DNA from: Tropicimonas marinistellae | GTDB lineage: Bacteria > Pseudomonadota > Alphaproteobacteria > Rhodobacterales > Rhodobacteraceae | Direction of reading: 5' to 3' | Assembly: GCF_001509585.1 (NCBI RefSeq) | Contig: NZ_LNCI01000006.1 | Location: forward strand, 124,001 to 188,000 | Length of the DNA stretch: 64,000 nucleotides | In this document: piece after piece, positions 17,690-27,163 of the stretch | Position numbering within the stretch: the stretch's first letter is position 1 | Layout: each line of letters starts with the position of its first letter | Translations under genes and position numbers: made by a program | The notes under the pieces: generated by a model | Databases searched by the model: none | The model's input: the letters and a program-made list of their open reading frames with translations, nothing else | What the model was told of the DNA's origin: nothing

Positions 17690-18591
17690 GCGGCCGCCTC
17701 GGGCACACGCGGCGCACGGTTGATAAGGAAAAGTCCGAACGCAACGAGCGCCAGCGCGCCGATCATCGATGGCGAGAGGGGCTCATCGAGGAGCAACCAC
17801 CCCATCGCGACACCGAAGACCGGGGAGAGGAAACTGAAGGCCGCAACCGACGCCGGCGGATACACCGAGAGCAGCCAGAGCCAGGCGGAAAAACCGAGTG
17901 CAACGACGAACACCGCCTGAAATCCAAGACCCCACCAGTGAATCGCTTGCGGCTCTCGTAGCAAGTCGCCGAAGAGCGGTGAGAGCGCGAGCAGGATCGG
18001 CGCGGAGATTCCCACCTGCCACATCAACTGCGTTTCCGGCGATACTTCCCGTACCATCGTTCCGCGGGCGCACAGCGCCATTCCGGCCCAGGCCATCGAG
18101 GCTCCGAGCGCACAGAGATCACCGGCCAGGTTCCCCTGCCCGGCCGCTCCGTCGCGACCAACAATCGCCGTGGCAACGCCGAAAAACGCGATGAGCAACC
18201 CGGCCAACCGACGCGTTGTCAGGCGCTCGCCGGGCAACAGGAAATGCGCTGCAATCCCGAACCAGACAGGCATGGAATAGAAGATCACGGTGGAGCGGAT
18301 CACCGTGGTCAAGTCCAGCGCCAAGAAGAGCAGCAGGAACTCGAACGTGAAGGCGATGCCCATGCCGATCCCCCCTGCCCAGGTTGCACGCGCCAGAACC
18401 AGCCGCTCCCCGCGCATGCGGAGCATCAGCCACAGGACGGGCACTGCTCCAAGCGATCGCAAACCCGCCCAGAACACCGGCTGAAGCCCCTCGTTCACAA
18501 CCTTGATGATCACCTGGTTCACACCCAGAAACGCCGAGAAACCGATCAGGGCAATCGCCCCGAAGGCATCGATCCGGTCCTTGCGTTGCAT
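17665..18591 (-). CDS. EamA (DMT) family inner-membrane transporter
   Basis: A 308-residue protein with ten hydrophobic segments in two repeats, the EamA/RhaT architecture of drug/metabolite exporters. Examples are AIALIGFSAFLGVNQVIIK at the start and LVAFGLFLI at the end; the second half ends with FGVAMGWLLLDEPLSP, typical of the family. The substrate is unknown. A GTG three codons upstream is an alternative start. The last 25 bp overlap the selO 3' end tail to tail. Confidence 0.88.
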   Translation of the reverse strand: MQRKDRIDAFGAIALIGFSAFLGVNQVIIKVVNEGLQPVFWAGLRSLGAVPVLWLMLRMRGERLVLARATWAGGIGMGIAFTFEFLLLFLALDLTTVIRSTVIFYSMPVWFGIAAHFLLPGERLTTRRLAGLLIAFFGVATAIVGRDGAAGQGNLAGDLCALGASMAWAGMALCARGTMVREVSPETQLMWQVGISAPILLALSPLFGDLLREPQAIHWWGLGFQAVFVVALGFSAWLWLLSVYPPASVAAFSFLSPVFGVAMGWLLLDEPLSPSMIGALALVAFGLFLINRAPRVPEAAAQVPQKVR

Positions 18592-18782
18592 CCTGCCCAC
18601 CTGTCCTCACGTCTGCTCCATGCCGCTTGTTCCACACCTGCCGCATTGTCAATCGCCCCGTCGGCAAAGCGACCCGCCTGCAACGCTCCTGCGGTTGTTG
18701 GGCGATTTTGCGTGCAATTCGTTTCCATGCCTCGCGTGGCTCGGATAGCTTTGGCGACAACAACAAGGTCGGGAGGCATCGA

Positions 18783-19244
18783 GTGCCCGAACGAGCAGAT
18801 ATCCGCATTCGCGCAGTGACACCCGCCGACGAGGCGGCGTGGCGGCGCCTGTGGTCGAGTTATCTGGACTTCTATGAAACGAGTGTCAGCGAAGAGGTTT
18901 TCGGTTCATCTTTCGCCCGCCTCCTTTTGGAGGAAGAGAATGAATTTCGCGGTCTGTTGGCCGAGATTGACGGTGAGCCGGTCGGGTTGGCTCATTTTCT
19001 TTTCCACCGACACATGTGGCGAACTGAAAACGTTTGCTACCTGCAGGACCTTTTCGCCGATCCGCAGGTGCGTGGGACCGGTGTCGGCCGAGCATTGATC
19101 GAGGCGGTATATGCGGCCGCGGACGAGGCAGGTTGCCCATCGGTCTACTGGTTGACGCAGGACTTCAATACCCAGGCCCGACAGCTCTACGACCGTATCG
19201 GCACGCTCACCCCCTTCATCCGCTACAACCGGAGGGTCGCGTGA
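18783..19244 (+). CDS. GNAT family N-acetyltransferase
   Basis: A 153-residue acetyltransferase. The acetyl-CoA motif QDLFADPQVRGTGVGRALIE is followed by VYWLTQDFNTQARQLYDRIG; this variant with two Asn-containing turns is common in small-molecule acetyltransferases. A GTG start at 18783 has GGGAGG upstream. Its stop overlaps the GTG of the DUF2927 gene (GTGA), so the two are translationally coupled although no functional link is evident. Confidence 0.85.
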   Translation: MPERADIRIRAVTPADEAAWRRLWSSYLDFYETSVSEEVFGSSFARLLLEEENEFRGLLAEIDGEPVGLAHFLFHRHMWRTENVCYLQDLFADPQVRGTGVGRALIEAVYAAADEAGCPSVYWLTQDFNTQARQLYDRIGTLTPFIRYNRRVA

Positions 19245-20614
19245 AGTTACGAGCGCTCGCGGCTGCGATGCTGGCGATGGCCGTAGCGGCCTGTACCCCC
19301 GCGCCGTCGGCCGACATCGCGCAACGCCGGGCGGTCGCAGCGGTGCCATTGCCGCCGATGCGGGCCTTCGATGCGCCGCGGTCGCGGCCATCGGTGCGCA
19401 CCAATACGCAACTTGCGGGTGACTTTCTCGATCTCACGTTCCGGCTTGAAAGCGGACGGGAGATCGATCGCCTGACGCGTTTTTCCGGAGAGATAACTGT
19501 CGGACTACGCGGCCCGGCGGACGCGACGCTTAAGCGAGATCTGGCGCGGCTGCTGACTCGATTGCAGCGCGAGGCAGGCCTGCCGATCCGTGCCGCCCGG
19601 CCCAACGAAACGCCCTCGATCATTGTCGAAGTGCTACCTCGTCAGAAGCTCCAGCGCGCCGTACCGCAGGCAGCCTGTTTCGTCGTCCCGCGCGTTAGCG
19701 GTTGGGATGAGTTCCGCCGTCAGCGACGGACGGGCGCAGTGGATTGGACAACGTTGGAGCGGCGCGAGCGTGCGTCCGTGTTCCTTCCAGGCGACGTTTC
19801 CCCGCAGGAAGCGCGCGATTGCCTGCATGAGGAGATCGCGCAGGCGCTCGGGCCGCTCAATGACCTGTACAGGCTACCGGACTCTGTCTTCAACGACGAC
19901 AACTTCCACACGGTGCTGACCGGGTTCGACATGCTGATGCTGCGTGTCACCTACGATCCCGCGCTCTCAAACGGGATGAGCAAGCAGCAGGTGGCGGCTG
20001 CCTTGCCCGGTATTCTGGCGCGGCTCAACCCGGCGGGCCAGCGCTCCGGGCCGCCGCCAAGCCCGCCAACACCCCGCATATGGATCGACGCAATAGAGGA
20101 CGCACTGTCACCGCGCGGCACGCCGGCGCAGCGCCGCGCCGCGGCCCGGCGCGCGGTCGATCTCGCGGACTCAGCCGGCTGGCGCGACACACGCATGGCG
20201 TTTGCGCTTTACGCGCTCGGCCGCCTCTCGCTCAATCGGGAGCCGGAGCTTGCGCTCAGCTCGTTCCTCGATGCTGCCGCGATTTATCGCAGCCTGCCGG
20301 ACACACAGATCCAGGCCGCCCACGTGGCGATGCAACTCGCGGCCTTTTCACTCAGTGCCGGACAATCCGGCGCCACCATCGGGCTTATCGACGAGAGCCT
20401 GCCGGCCGTGCGGCAGGCAGAAAACGCGGCACTGCTTTCGACGCTCATGATGATGCGGGCCGAAGCGCTGGATTTGCAGGGCAAGACCTCCGCAGCGCGC
20501 GCCGAGCGAAACGAGGCACTCGGATGGGCACGCTACGGCTTTGGTGCAGATGACGTCGTCCGCGCGCGCGCAACGGAGATCGCCGCTCTTGCCCCCGGAC
20601 CGTCCGACCGATAA
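19241..20614 (+). CDS. DUF2927 lipoprotein
   Basis: A 457-residue putative lipoprotein: short basic N-terminus, hydrophobic stretch and lipobox-like AVAAC (Cys about residue 18). The central region fits DUF2927: CFVVPRVSGWDEF, FLPGDVSPQEARDCLHEEIAQALG (a degenerate protease-like HE segment) and DLYRLPDSVFNDDNFHTVL. The C-terminal 150 residues are helical and TPR-like. The role is unknown. GGAGGG precedes the GTG start. Cell-envelope location is inferred from the lipobox. Confidence 0.8.
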   Translation: MKLRALAAAMLAMAVAACTPAPSADIAQRRAVAAVPLPPMRAFDAPRSRPSVRTNTQLAGDFLDLTFRLESGREIDRLTRFSGEITVGLRGPADATLKRDLARLLTRLQREAGLPIRAARPNETPSIIVEVLPRQKLQRAVPQAACFVVPRVSGWDEFRRQRRTGAVDWTTLERRERASVFLPGDVSPQEARDCLHEEIAQALGPLNDLYRLPDSVFNDDNFHTVLTGFDMLMLRVTYDPALSNGMSKQQVAAALPGILARLNPAGQRSGPPPSPPTPRIWIDAIEDALSPRGTPAQRRAAARRAVDLADSAGWRDTRMAFALYALGRLSLNREPELALSSFLDAAAIYRSLPDTQIQAAHVAMQLAAFSLSAGQSGATIGLIDESLPAVRQAENAALLSTLMMMRAEALDLQGKTSAARAERNEALGWARYGFGADDVVRARATEIAALAPGPSDR

Positions 20615-20644
20615 GCCGCGCGGGAAAACTGCGGGAAGCTAAGA

Positions 20645-20821
20645 ATGTTCGTGATACTCGGCGCAATAGGTGGCGCAATCTGGGGCGGATACCTCGCGCG
20701 GAAGCGGGGCGGCACTTGGGCCGATGTCGCGCAATATGCTGCCGGTTTCGCCATTGCCCTTTCGCTTCTTGGCTTCTTCGTTACGATTTTCATCGAACGC
20801 GTAATCACCGGCGTGTTCTAG
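20645..20821 (+). CDS. Small membrane protein, 58 residues
   Basis: A 58-residue protein with two hydrophobic segments (VILGAIGGAIWGGYLA and AAGFAIALSLLGFFVTIFI) separated by a short basic loop (RKRGG). It starts 30 bp after the DUF2927 stop on the same strand with GGGAAG upstream, so it is probably in the same transcript. Function is unknown; it looks like a conserved small inner-membrane protein. Confidence 0.7.
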   Translation: MFVILGAIGGAIWGGYLARKRGGTWADVAQYAAGFAIALSLLGFFVTIFIERVITGVF

Positions 20822-20845
20822 ACCAGCGAGCGGGGCGCTCCCGCC

Positions 20846-20941
20846 CTTCCCCACGCGCTAACGCGCTCGGGAAAAGCGTTGGGCCGGGCGCCCTTCGGGC
20901 GCAGCGTACCGCTGGACCGTGCGCTCCCAGGTGCGGGTCCA
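20846..20941. repeat. Three consecutive GC-rich inverted repeats
   Basis: The 185-bp gap before the VWA gene holds three separate stems: CTTCCC against GGGAAA near 20846-20876 (imperfect, with an inner GCG/CGC), GCGCCC-TTC-GGGCGC at 20888-20902 (perfect), and TGGACC against GGTCCA at 20913-20941. There are no T-runs. They may be processing or stability elements for the 3' end of the upstream transcript or a leader for the VWA gene. Confidence 0.5.
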
Positions 20942-21006
20942 ACCGTCGCGCTTGACCCCGGCGCTCTCCCGGCCAAAGCTGACCCAGCATTTTCGGAGCC
21001 CGGCGC

Positions 21007-22188
21007 ATGTTCCTGCATTTCTTCCAGACCCTCCGCGACGGCGGCGTGCCAGTGAGCCTCCGCGAGTACCTCGCATTCCTTGAAGGCGTGGCAGCTGGGC
21101 TCGTAACCTACGACATCGATGGATTCTACTACCTTGCACGGACCGCCATGGTGAAGGATGAGCGCCATCTCGACCGGTTCGATCGGGCGTTCGCGGCGGC
21201 ATTCGAGGGCCTCGAAAAGATCACCCTCGGGCAAATGCTGGAAGGCGTTGACTTGCCTGCGGACTGGCTTCGGAAGATGGCGGAAAAACACCTGACACCG
21301 GAGGAAATGGACGAGATCGAGGCCCTCGGAGGTTTCGACAAGCTCATGGAGACGCTCAAGCAACGTTTAGAGGAACAGGAAGGCCGGCATCAGGGCGGCA
21401 GCAAGTGGATCGGGACGGCGGGCACCTCCCCGTTCGGCGCCTATGGCTACAACCCCGAGGGCGTCCGGATCGGCCAAGACAAGGGCCGCCATGGGCGCGC
21501 CGTCAAAGTCTGGGACAAGCGGGAGTTTCGCAACCTTGACGATACGGTCGAACTGGGCACGCGCAATATCAAGGTCGCGCTCAAGCGCCTCCGCCAATGG
21601 GCCCGACACGGGGCGCAGGAGGAACTCGACCTAGACGAAACCATCCGCGCAACCGCAGATCACGGGTATCTCGATGTGAAGATGCGGCCCGAGCGGCACA
21701 ATGCTGTCAAGGTATTGCTCTTCCTCGACGTGGGCGGCTCCATGGACCCGTTCATCCGCATTGTCGAAGAACTGTTCTCCGCCGCACGAGCCGAGTTCAA
21801 GCATCTCGAACACTTCTACTTTCACAATTGTCTCTACGAGGGTGTCTGGCGCGACAACGTCCGGCGCTGGAGTGAACAGACGCCGACCTGGGACGTGCTC
21901 AATACCTATGGCCCGGATTACAAGTGCATCTTCGTCGGCGATGCCGCGATGAGCCCGTACGAAATCCTCCATCCGGGAGGGGCCAACGAACACTGGAACG
22001 AGGAATCCGGCGAAACCTGGCTCCGCCGGTCGCGGGAGCAATGGCCGGATACGCTGTGGATCAATCCCACCCCGGAACGCCACTGGAAATACACGCAATC
22101 GATCGAGATGATCCGTCAGATCGTTGACGACCGCATGGTGCCGATGACGCTTGAGGGAATTGACCGCGGAATGCGCATTCTCACCTAA
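21007..22188 (+). CDS. CoxE-like VWA domain protein
   Basis: A 393-residue cytoplasmic protein. The N-terminal region (MFLHFFQTLRDGGVPVSLRE) is typical of CoxE/MadC-like VWA proteins. The von Willebrand A domain begins near residue 230 with the MIDAS motif FLDVGGSMD (D-x-G-x-S) and later has FVGDAAMSPYE. Such proteins normally work with a MoxR-type AAA+ ATPase as a metal-insertion or chaperone module. No such ATPase lies beside it here, so the partner must be encoded elsewhere or be absent. Confidence 0.85.
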   Translation: MFLHFFQTLRDGGVPVSLREYLAFLEGVAAGLVTYDIDGFYYLARTAMVKDERHLDRFDRAFAAAFEGLEKITLGQMLEGVDLPADWLRKMAEKHLTPEEMDEIEALGGFDKLMETLKQRLEEQEGRHQGGSKWIGTAGTSPFGAYGYNPEGVRIGQDKGRHGRAVKVWDKREFRNLDDTVELGTRNIKVALKRLRQWARHGAQEELDLDETIRATADHGYLDVKMRPERHNAVKVLLFLDVGGSMDPFIRIVEELFSAARAEFKHLEHFYFHNCLYEGVWRDNVRRWSEQTPTWDVLNTYGPDYKCIFVGDAAMSPYEILHPGGANEHWNEESGETWLRRSREQWPDTLWINPTPERHWKYTQSIEMIRQIVDDRMVPMTLEGIDRGMRILT

Positions 22189-22277
22189 CGAGGAACTCGC
22201 CTGCGGCAACCGGATTTGTTGCGGGCTCTGTCCGTGCATGTTAGCGCTATCGACGTCGCGCTCTTCCGGGTAACCTC

Positions 22278-23153
22278 ATGACATTTCCTCGTGGCGTGCT
22301 GCTGTTTCTGGCAGCGACCTTCTTTGGCACTGCGATGTCCGCGTGCATTCGACAGGTCTCGGGAGATGTCCCGCTTGGACAGATTATCTTCTGGCGCTCG
22401 GCCACAGCGCTTCCGCCGATCATTGCGTACATGGCCCTGTGCGGCGACTTCCCGCGCGCGATGACAACCCGGCAGCCGAGACTGCATCTGACGCGCAACC
22501 TCTTCGGCGCGCTCTCCATGGCCTTGTCATTCGTGTCCCTCACCTACCTTCCGGTGGCCAATGCGCAGGCGCTGGCTTACCTCACGCCCGTTCTGACGCT
22601 TCCCATCGCCGCCGTGATTGCCGGCGAGCGGCCGGGGCGTCGGGTGATCAGCGCGCTGGCGCTTGGCGTGGTTGGCGTATCGGTGATGATCGGCGGCGCG
22701 ATCCGGATGCCAGGAGACGGCGCGGCGATCGGCGTTGCTGCCGGCCTCGGCTTCGCGGCGACCATGGCGTTCGTGCGCGTGCATATCCGCGGTATGACCA
22801 GGAGCGAACGCCCGGCGACAATCGCTTTCTACTTCGGTCTGACCGGATCACTGATCGGATTGGCAAGCTGGCCATTCGGCTGGATAGCGCCTAATCCGAC
22901 GACTATGGCGCTGCTTGTAACGTCAGGAATACTCGGTGCGTTCGCCCATATCTGCGCAACCGAGGCTGTGGCGCGAACAGCCGTGTCCACGATTGCGCCG
23001 TTGGAATACACGGGGCTCATCTGGGCGCTTGGTTTCGATATCTTGCTACTCGGAGATCCGCCAGCCCCGGCAAGCCTTGCCGGAGCGGCCGTCATCCTTT
23101 TGGCCGTGCTCGTCGTGGCGCGGTCCGGCGAGCAACCGGCCGGCAACAAATGA
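22278..23153 (+). CDS. EamA (DMT) family inner-membrane transporter
   Basis: A 291-residue protein with ten predicted hydrophobic segments in two EamA repeats. Family motifs include GQIIFWRSATALPP after the first helix, SLTYLPVANAQALAYLTPVL in the first repeat, and TIAPLEYTGLIWALGFDILL in the second. It is unrelated in detail to the EamA gene at 17665 beyond the shared fold. The substrate is unknown; it is monocistronic. Confidence 0.88.
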   Translation: MTFPRGVLLFLAATFFGTAMSACIRQVSGDVPLGQIIFWRSATALPPIIAYMALCGDFPRAMTTRQPRLHLTRNLFGALSMALSFVSLTYLPVANAQALAYLTPVLTLPIAAVIAGERPGRRVISALALGVVGVSVMIGGAIRMPGDGAAIGVAAGLGFAATMAFVRVHIRGMTRSERPATIAFYFGLTGSLIGLASWPFGWIAPNPTTMALLVTSGILGAFAHICATEAVARTAVSTIAPLEYTGLIWALGFDILLLGDPPAPASLAGAAVILLAVLVVARSGEQPAGNK

Positions 23154-23162
23154 AAATGAGCG

Positions 23163-23717
23163 TCAGGTTCGGGAAAGCCGCATCATTCGCACCGAGGCCA
23201 AGGCCGGTATATTGTTGTCCGACGCCAGATCCTCGACGGCAAGCCAGTCGTCGTCTTCCACTTCCTCGACCATCTCGTCCTTTTGCCCCGGTTCAGGCGC
23301 GGGCAAGAATGCCAATGTGAATGCGGACGCCGCGATTGCCAGACTCACGATTGCCGCAGGCACGAGTGCCAGTGCCATGTGCATCTGGATCATTTCGACA
23401 GGTGGTTCGAATGCCGCCACAGCAACGCCGGCCATTGGCCCAAGCACAAATATCAAGGCCACAACGAGGCTGAACAGCACGGCGAACGCTTCCATGGGCG
23501 ATACCGGATCGCGGAGCCAGTCCGGAGTTGTCTTTGGCAACAGGAAGTAGATGCAGAGCGAGCCACAGATAAGCCCGACGCTGATGTTGAGCCCGATTGG
23601 CCGGTTGTTCGCGAGACCGGTCAAAACCCCGGCGGCAATGGCAAGAAAATAAATAAATCCACAGGCGCCAAGCAGGTGCAGCCCGAGGCCGTGAACGAAG
23701 CAGATGTATTTACGCAT
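23163..23717 (-). CDS. Uncharacterised inner-membrane protein
   Basis: A 184-residue protein with about four hydrophobic segments (around 10-33, 43-58, 76-100 and 112-138). An acidic cytoplasmic tail follows (KDEMVEEVEDDDWLAVEDLA) and the C-terminus is basic. I do not recognise the family. It is divergent from the M48 protease gene, with 129 bp between them, and its 3' end lies 9 bp from the end of the EamA gene. Confidence 0.6.
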   Translation of the reverse strand: MRKYICFVHGLGLHLLGACGFIYFLAIAAGVLTGLANNRPIGLNISVGLICGSLCIYFLLPKTTPDWLRDPVSPMEAFAVLFSLVVALIFVLGPMAGVAVAAFEPPVEMIQMHMALALVPAAIVSLAIAASAFTLAFLPAPEPGQKDEMVEEVEDDDWLAVEDLASDNNIPALASVRMMRLSRT

Positions 23718-23846
23718 GTCACAAGGACCCGTTTATACCGATTTTATTAACGTCTTTCTGAGGGCAGAATCTGGCGGAAACGTGCTGATGATGAGGAAAC
23801 CTCGTGCCGGGTTGTCCATTGTGCCGAAGAAAACCATATAGTTTCC

Positions 23847-24539
23847 ATGTTGAAGCTGATGCCCCTGCTCCTCGTGCTCCTCTACGGGCTGGCGATGTAC
23901 CGTTTTTCCGCCTGGCGAACGGCACGAGAACTCGACGCGCGATCTTCCGAACTTGCGGACATGCGCCTCAGGCGCTTGACCGACCGGATGGCCGAGGCGC
24001 TCGACCTGGAACGGATCAGGGTCCATATCTACGAGGTCGCGCCGATCAACGGACTCGCTGCCCCGGACGGCCGGATCTTCATCACCCGCGGTTTTTACGA
24101 CCAGTATCGGGCGGGCAACGTGACCGCCGAGGAACTTGCCAGCGTGATTGCGCATGAACTGGGACACGTTGCTTTGGGGCATTCGCGGCGGCGGATGATC
24201 GATTTCTCGGGGCAGAACGCGATCCGGATGGCGTTGGCGACCGTGCTCAACCGGTTTTTGCCGGGTCTCGGAGTGTGGATTGCGTCGATGCTGACGTCGC
24301 TTCTTGCCGCGCGGCTGAGCCGACAGGATGAATTCGAAGCCGACGCCTACGCGTCCGCACTTCTGGTCAAGGCCGGTATCGGCACCGAGGCGCAGAAGAG
24401 CTTGTTCGGAAAACTGGAGCATCTGACGGGTAACCTTGGGGCAGGTACACCTGCCTGGCTGTTAAGCCACCCGAAGACGGGACAGCGTATCGCCGCAATC
24501 GAGTCACGAGAAGCGCGTTGGTCAGCACCGAGAAAGTAG
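23847..24539 (+). CDS. M48 family zinc metalloprotease
   Basis: A 230-residue protein with one N-terminal transmembrane segment (about residues 4-20), then a peptidase M48 domain. The zinc motif is AHELGHVALGH (His103, Glu104, His107) and the third ligand is the Glu of DEFEADAYAS (Glu162). Length and layout match short M48 proteases of the HtpX/YcaL type that act in inner-membrane or envelope quality control. A weak second hydrophobic stretch lies between the motifs. Confidence 0.88.
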   Translation: MLKLMPLLLVLLYGLAMYRFSAWRTARELDARSSELADMRLRRLTDRMAEALDLERIRVHIYEVAPINGLAAPDGRIFITRGFYDQYRAGNVTAEELASVIAHELGHVALGHSRRRMIDFSGQNAIRMALATVLNRFLPGLGVWIASMLTSLLAARLSRQDEFEADAYASALLVKAGIGTEAQKSLFGKLEHLTGNLGAGTPAWLLSHPKTGQRIAAIESREARWSAPRK

Positions 24540-24668
24540 CCAAGCAACAAGGCGACGGTTCACTGTGCTGTTGGATTCGTTCCCAGCAGGATCAGGGAAG
24601 GTTGTCTTTGTTCTTCCGCGGACGCGATGGCGCGGATACAACCGGGGGAGGTTCGAGAGAAATCCACC

Positions 24669-25799
24669 ATGTCCGACCCCCGCGCGACCCCACCGCTCAT
24701 GAGCTCCGACACGTTTCGGTGGGCCGCTTTGGTTTTGGTCACCGCGCTTATCACGTTGCTCTTCTTTGGCATGATCCGGGGATTTCTTATCTCGCTGATC
24801 ATGGCGGCGATTGTCGCTGAGATGTCGCGCCCGCTGTTTCGGCGTGTGTGCGATCTCGTCAAAGGGCGTCGAAACGTTGCCTCGGCCATAACGCTCACCC
24901 TGATCATCGTTCTGGTCATCGCCCCGGTATTTCTGATCGGCACCGTGGCCGCAGAACAGGCGCTCTCGCTTCCGCGAACGGTCGTGCGGGTATTTAACAA
25001 CCTCGCCGAACAGAGCCAGACCTGGGATGTTCCGGACTGGCTGCCGTTCGACGAAGACATGGGTCACTTCGGACCCGAGGTAGTTTCGAAGATCAGCGAC
25101 CTGGTCAGCGCCGTCGCCCGCTACATGGTCGGAACCATGTCCGCGGTGACCCGTGGCACCGCGCTCCTTTTCCTTGATACTTTCATCTTCATCTACGCCC
25201 TCTTCTTTTTCCTGAAGATGGAGGTGCCGGTCATGCAGCAGATCCTACGCTTCACCTCGCTTGCGCCGGACACACAGCACAAGCTGGCCGACCGGGCGAT
25301 CTCTGTCAGCCGGGCGACGATCAAAGGCGTCCTTGTGATCGGCATCGTCCAGGGCCTGTTGGGCGGCATCGGCTTCTGGGTCGCTGGAATCGAAGGCGCG
25401 ACATTCTGGGGCGTCGTTATGGGTATCGTGTCGATCATTCCCGGTGTCGGCCCAAGCCTCGTTCTGGCAATCGGCGTGCTTTACCTGTTTGCGGTGGGGA
25501 ACATGGCTGCTGCTATCGGGCTTGCACTTTGGGCCGGACTGGTGGTCACCACCATCGACAATATCTTGCGACCGATCCTGGTCGGACGGGACACTCAGAT
25601 GCACGACATCCTGATTCTCGTCTCAACGTTCGGCGGGCTGGGAATGTTCGGCGCAGTCGGTCTTGTGCTGGGGCCGGTCGTCGCGGGCCTCTTCGTCACG
25701 ATATGGACCACACTCGCCGAAGCCGTCGTCGCGAACTCACCGGAACCGGAAGCCGAGACCGCTGTGGGTTCGGACAGCGATGCCGTAGAGTCCGCCTAG
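24669..25799 (+). CDS. AI-2E family permease
   Basis: A 376-residue membrane protein of the AI-2E/PerM family: two N-terminal hydrophobic segments, a soluble stretch (about 85-140), then the conserved C-terminal half with GVLVIGIVQGLLGGIGFW, IPGVGPSLVL and DNILRPILVGRDTQMHDILI, followed by FGGLGMFGAVGLVLGP. Members include exporters of AI-2 and Na/H antiporters; the substrate here is unknown. The start at MSDPRA is chosen as family-like. Its stop shares the CTAG with the stop of the convergent DegT gene. Confidence 0.88.
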   Translation: MSDPRATPPLMSSDTFRWAALVLVTALITLLFFGMIRGFLISLIMAAIVAEMSRPLFRRVCDLVKGRRNVASAITLTLIIVLVIAPVFLIGTVAAEQALSLPRTVVRVFNNLAEQSQTWDVPDWLPFDEDMGHFGPEVVSKISDLVSAVARYMVGTMSAVTRGTALLFLDTFIFIYALFFFLKMEVPVMQQILRFTSLAPDTQHKLADRAISVSRATIKGVLVIGIVQGLLGGIGFWVAGIEGATFWGVVMGIVSIIPGVGPSLVLAIGVLYLFAVGNMAAAIGLALWAGLVVTTIDNILRPILVGRDTQMHDILILVSTFGGLGMFGAVGLVLGPVVAGLFVTIWTTLAEAVVANSPEPEAETAVGSDSDAVESA

Positions 25800-27019
25800 C
25801 TTGACGCTGAGCGGGCAGTTCGCGCCTGCCAGACGGCTGATGTCTCCGCTCGGATGATCCGCGCGATCAAAGCGCAATCATCGAGGCTGAAGGTCAACGG
25901 CAGGCGCATGTCAATAAGTCCGGCCAGGATGCGATCGGTCCTCGGCAGAACACGCGGCGTCGCGTAGCGCCAGTGGTCGTAGCGCGACGTAAAGGCAATT
26001 GGCGTTTCGTCCCCAAACCACTTCAACTCCACACCACGGGCAGAACAGCGGGCCACCACCTCTCGCACTGCCGCAGCGGACCAGTCGCGCAGAAGGAATT
26101 GGATGGATGAGCCAACAATTGACTCGACCTCTGGCCGCTCGATTACCGTCAGGCCGGGTGTATTGCGCAGCCCCTCCTCTACCGCCGCGTAGCGCGCGTT
26201 CCAGGCGGCAACGCGCTCCGGCAAGCTCACAAGTTGCGGCCGCAGGATCGCGGCGCGGAGATTGTCCATACGGGCAGACATGTTCGGCGTGTCGAGCGTC
26301 AGGCCGTTAAACACCTCCTGAGGAGGTGCAGCGCGGTGACGATCGTAGAGCATGTAGCTACCCGAGAGCAGAGTGGCACGCGCCATCGCTGGCGCGTTGT
26401 CGGAAACGATCAGCCCCCCCTCGCCGGAATTCATGTGTTTGTACGTTTGTGTCGAGTAGCAGCCGATCAGACCATGCCGCCCCGAGGAAATACGGTTCCA
26501 GGCCGCACCCATCGTGTGGGCGCAATCCTCCACGACCTGCACGCCGGCGGCATCGCAAATGGCCATGAGCCGGTCCATGTCGCAGATATGGCCCCTCATA
26601 TGCGACAAAAGCAGTACGCGCGCTGCGGGCGTGGCGGCTATTTGGGTCGAGAGGTCGTCGAGATCGATCGTCAACGCTTCGGTCGTCTCCACCAGAACGG
26701 GCCGTGCGCCGACCGCGACGATCGCGCCCGGTACTGGCGCCAGCGTGAATGCGTTGGTCAGAACCGGATCGCCCGGCACAACGCCTGCGGCGCGCAAGGC
26801 AATTGACAATGCCTGACCACCTGAGGCGACCGCAAGGCAATATCGGGCACCGGTGAAAGCCGCGAATTCCTCTTCCAGCAAGGCCGTGTCACCAGCCTCT
26901 CCATCTGCCAGGTTGTAGCGATGCAGACGCCCGTGACGCATCACATCGAGTGCCGCCGTTATCCCGTCCTCCGGAATCGGCTCCTGCTGGGTGAAACTGC
27001 CCTCGAAACGGTCGCTCAT
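25796..27019 (-). CDS. DegT/DnrJ/EryC1/StrS family PLP aminotransferase
   Basis: A 407-residue fold-type I PLP enzyme. It shows the cofactor-binding segment ASGGQALSIALRAAGV, the Asp of VVEDCAHTMGA, and the Schiff-base Lys in TQTYKHMNSGEGG. Relatives transfer amino groups to keto-sugars of lipopolysaccharide, O-antigen or antibiotics. No sugar-nucleotide genes are nearby, so the substrate is open. A second ATG lies four codons upstream; neither has a strong ribosome binding site. Confidence 0.85.
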   Translation of the reverse strand: MSDRFEGSFTQQEPIPEDGITAALDVMRHGRLHRYNLADGEAGDTALLEEEFAAFTGARYCLAVASGGQALSIALRAAGVVPGDPVLTNAFTLAPVPGAIVAVGARPVLVETTEALTIDLDDLSTQIAATPAARVLLLSHMRGHICDMDRLMAICDAAGVQVVEDCAHTMGAAWNRISSGRHGLIGCYSTQTYKHMNSGEGGLIVSDNAPAMARATLLSGSYMLYDRHRAAPPQEVFNGLTLDTPNMSARMDNLRAAILRPQLVSLPERVAAWNARYAAVEEGLRNTPGLTVIERPEVESIVGSSIQFLLRDWSAAAVREVVARCSARGVELKWFGDETPIAFTSRYDHWRYATPRVLPRTDRILAGLIDMRLPLTFSLDDCALIARIIRAETSAVWQARTARSASS

Positions 27020-27163
27020 GGACAGCAGCATTGGGCGAGCGCGCCGTTCGCGTCAATCGCTCCAGCCTGTGGCGCGTGGCTTTACCGCAACCCATGCCCG
27101 CTTGCCCTCGCGACGTGCTTGTCGGACAGTTAGGCAACCGAGGAGCTGCGCGAAGGAACCGCC

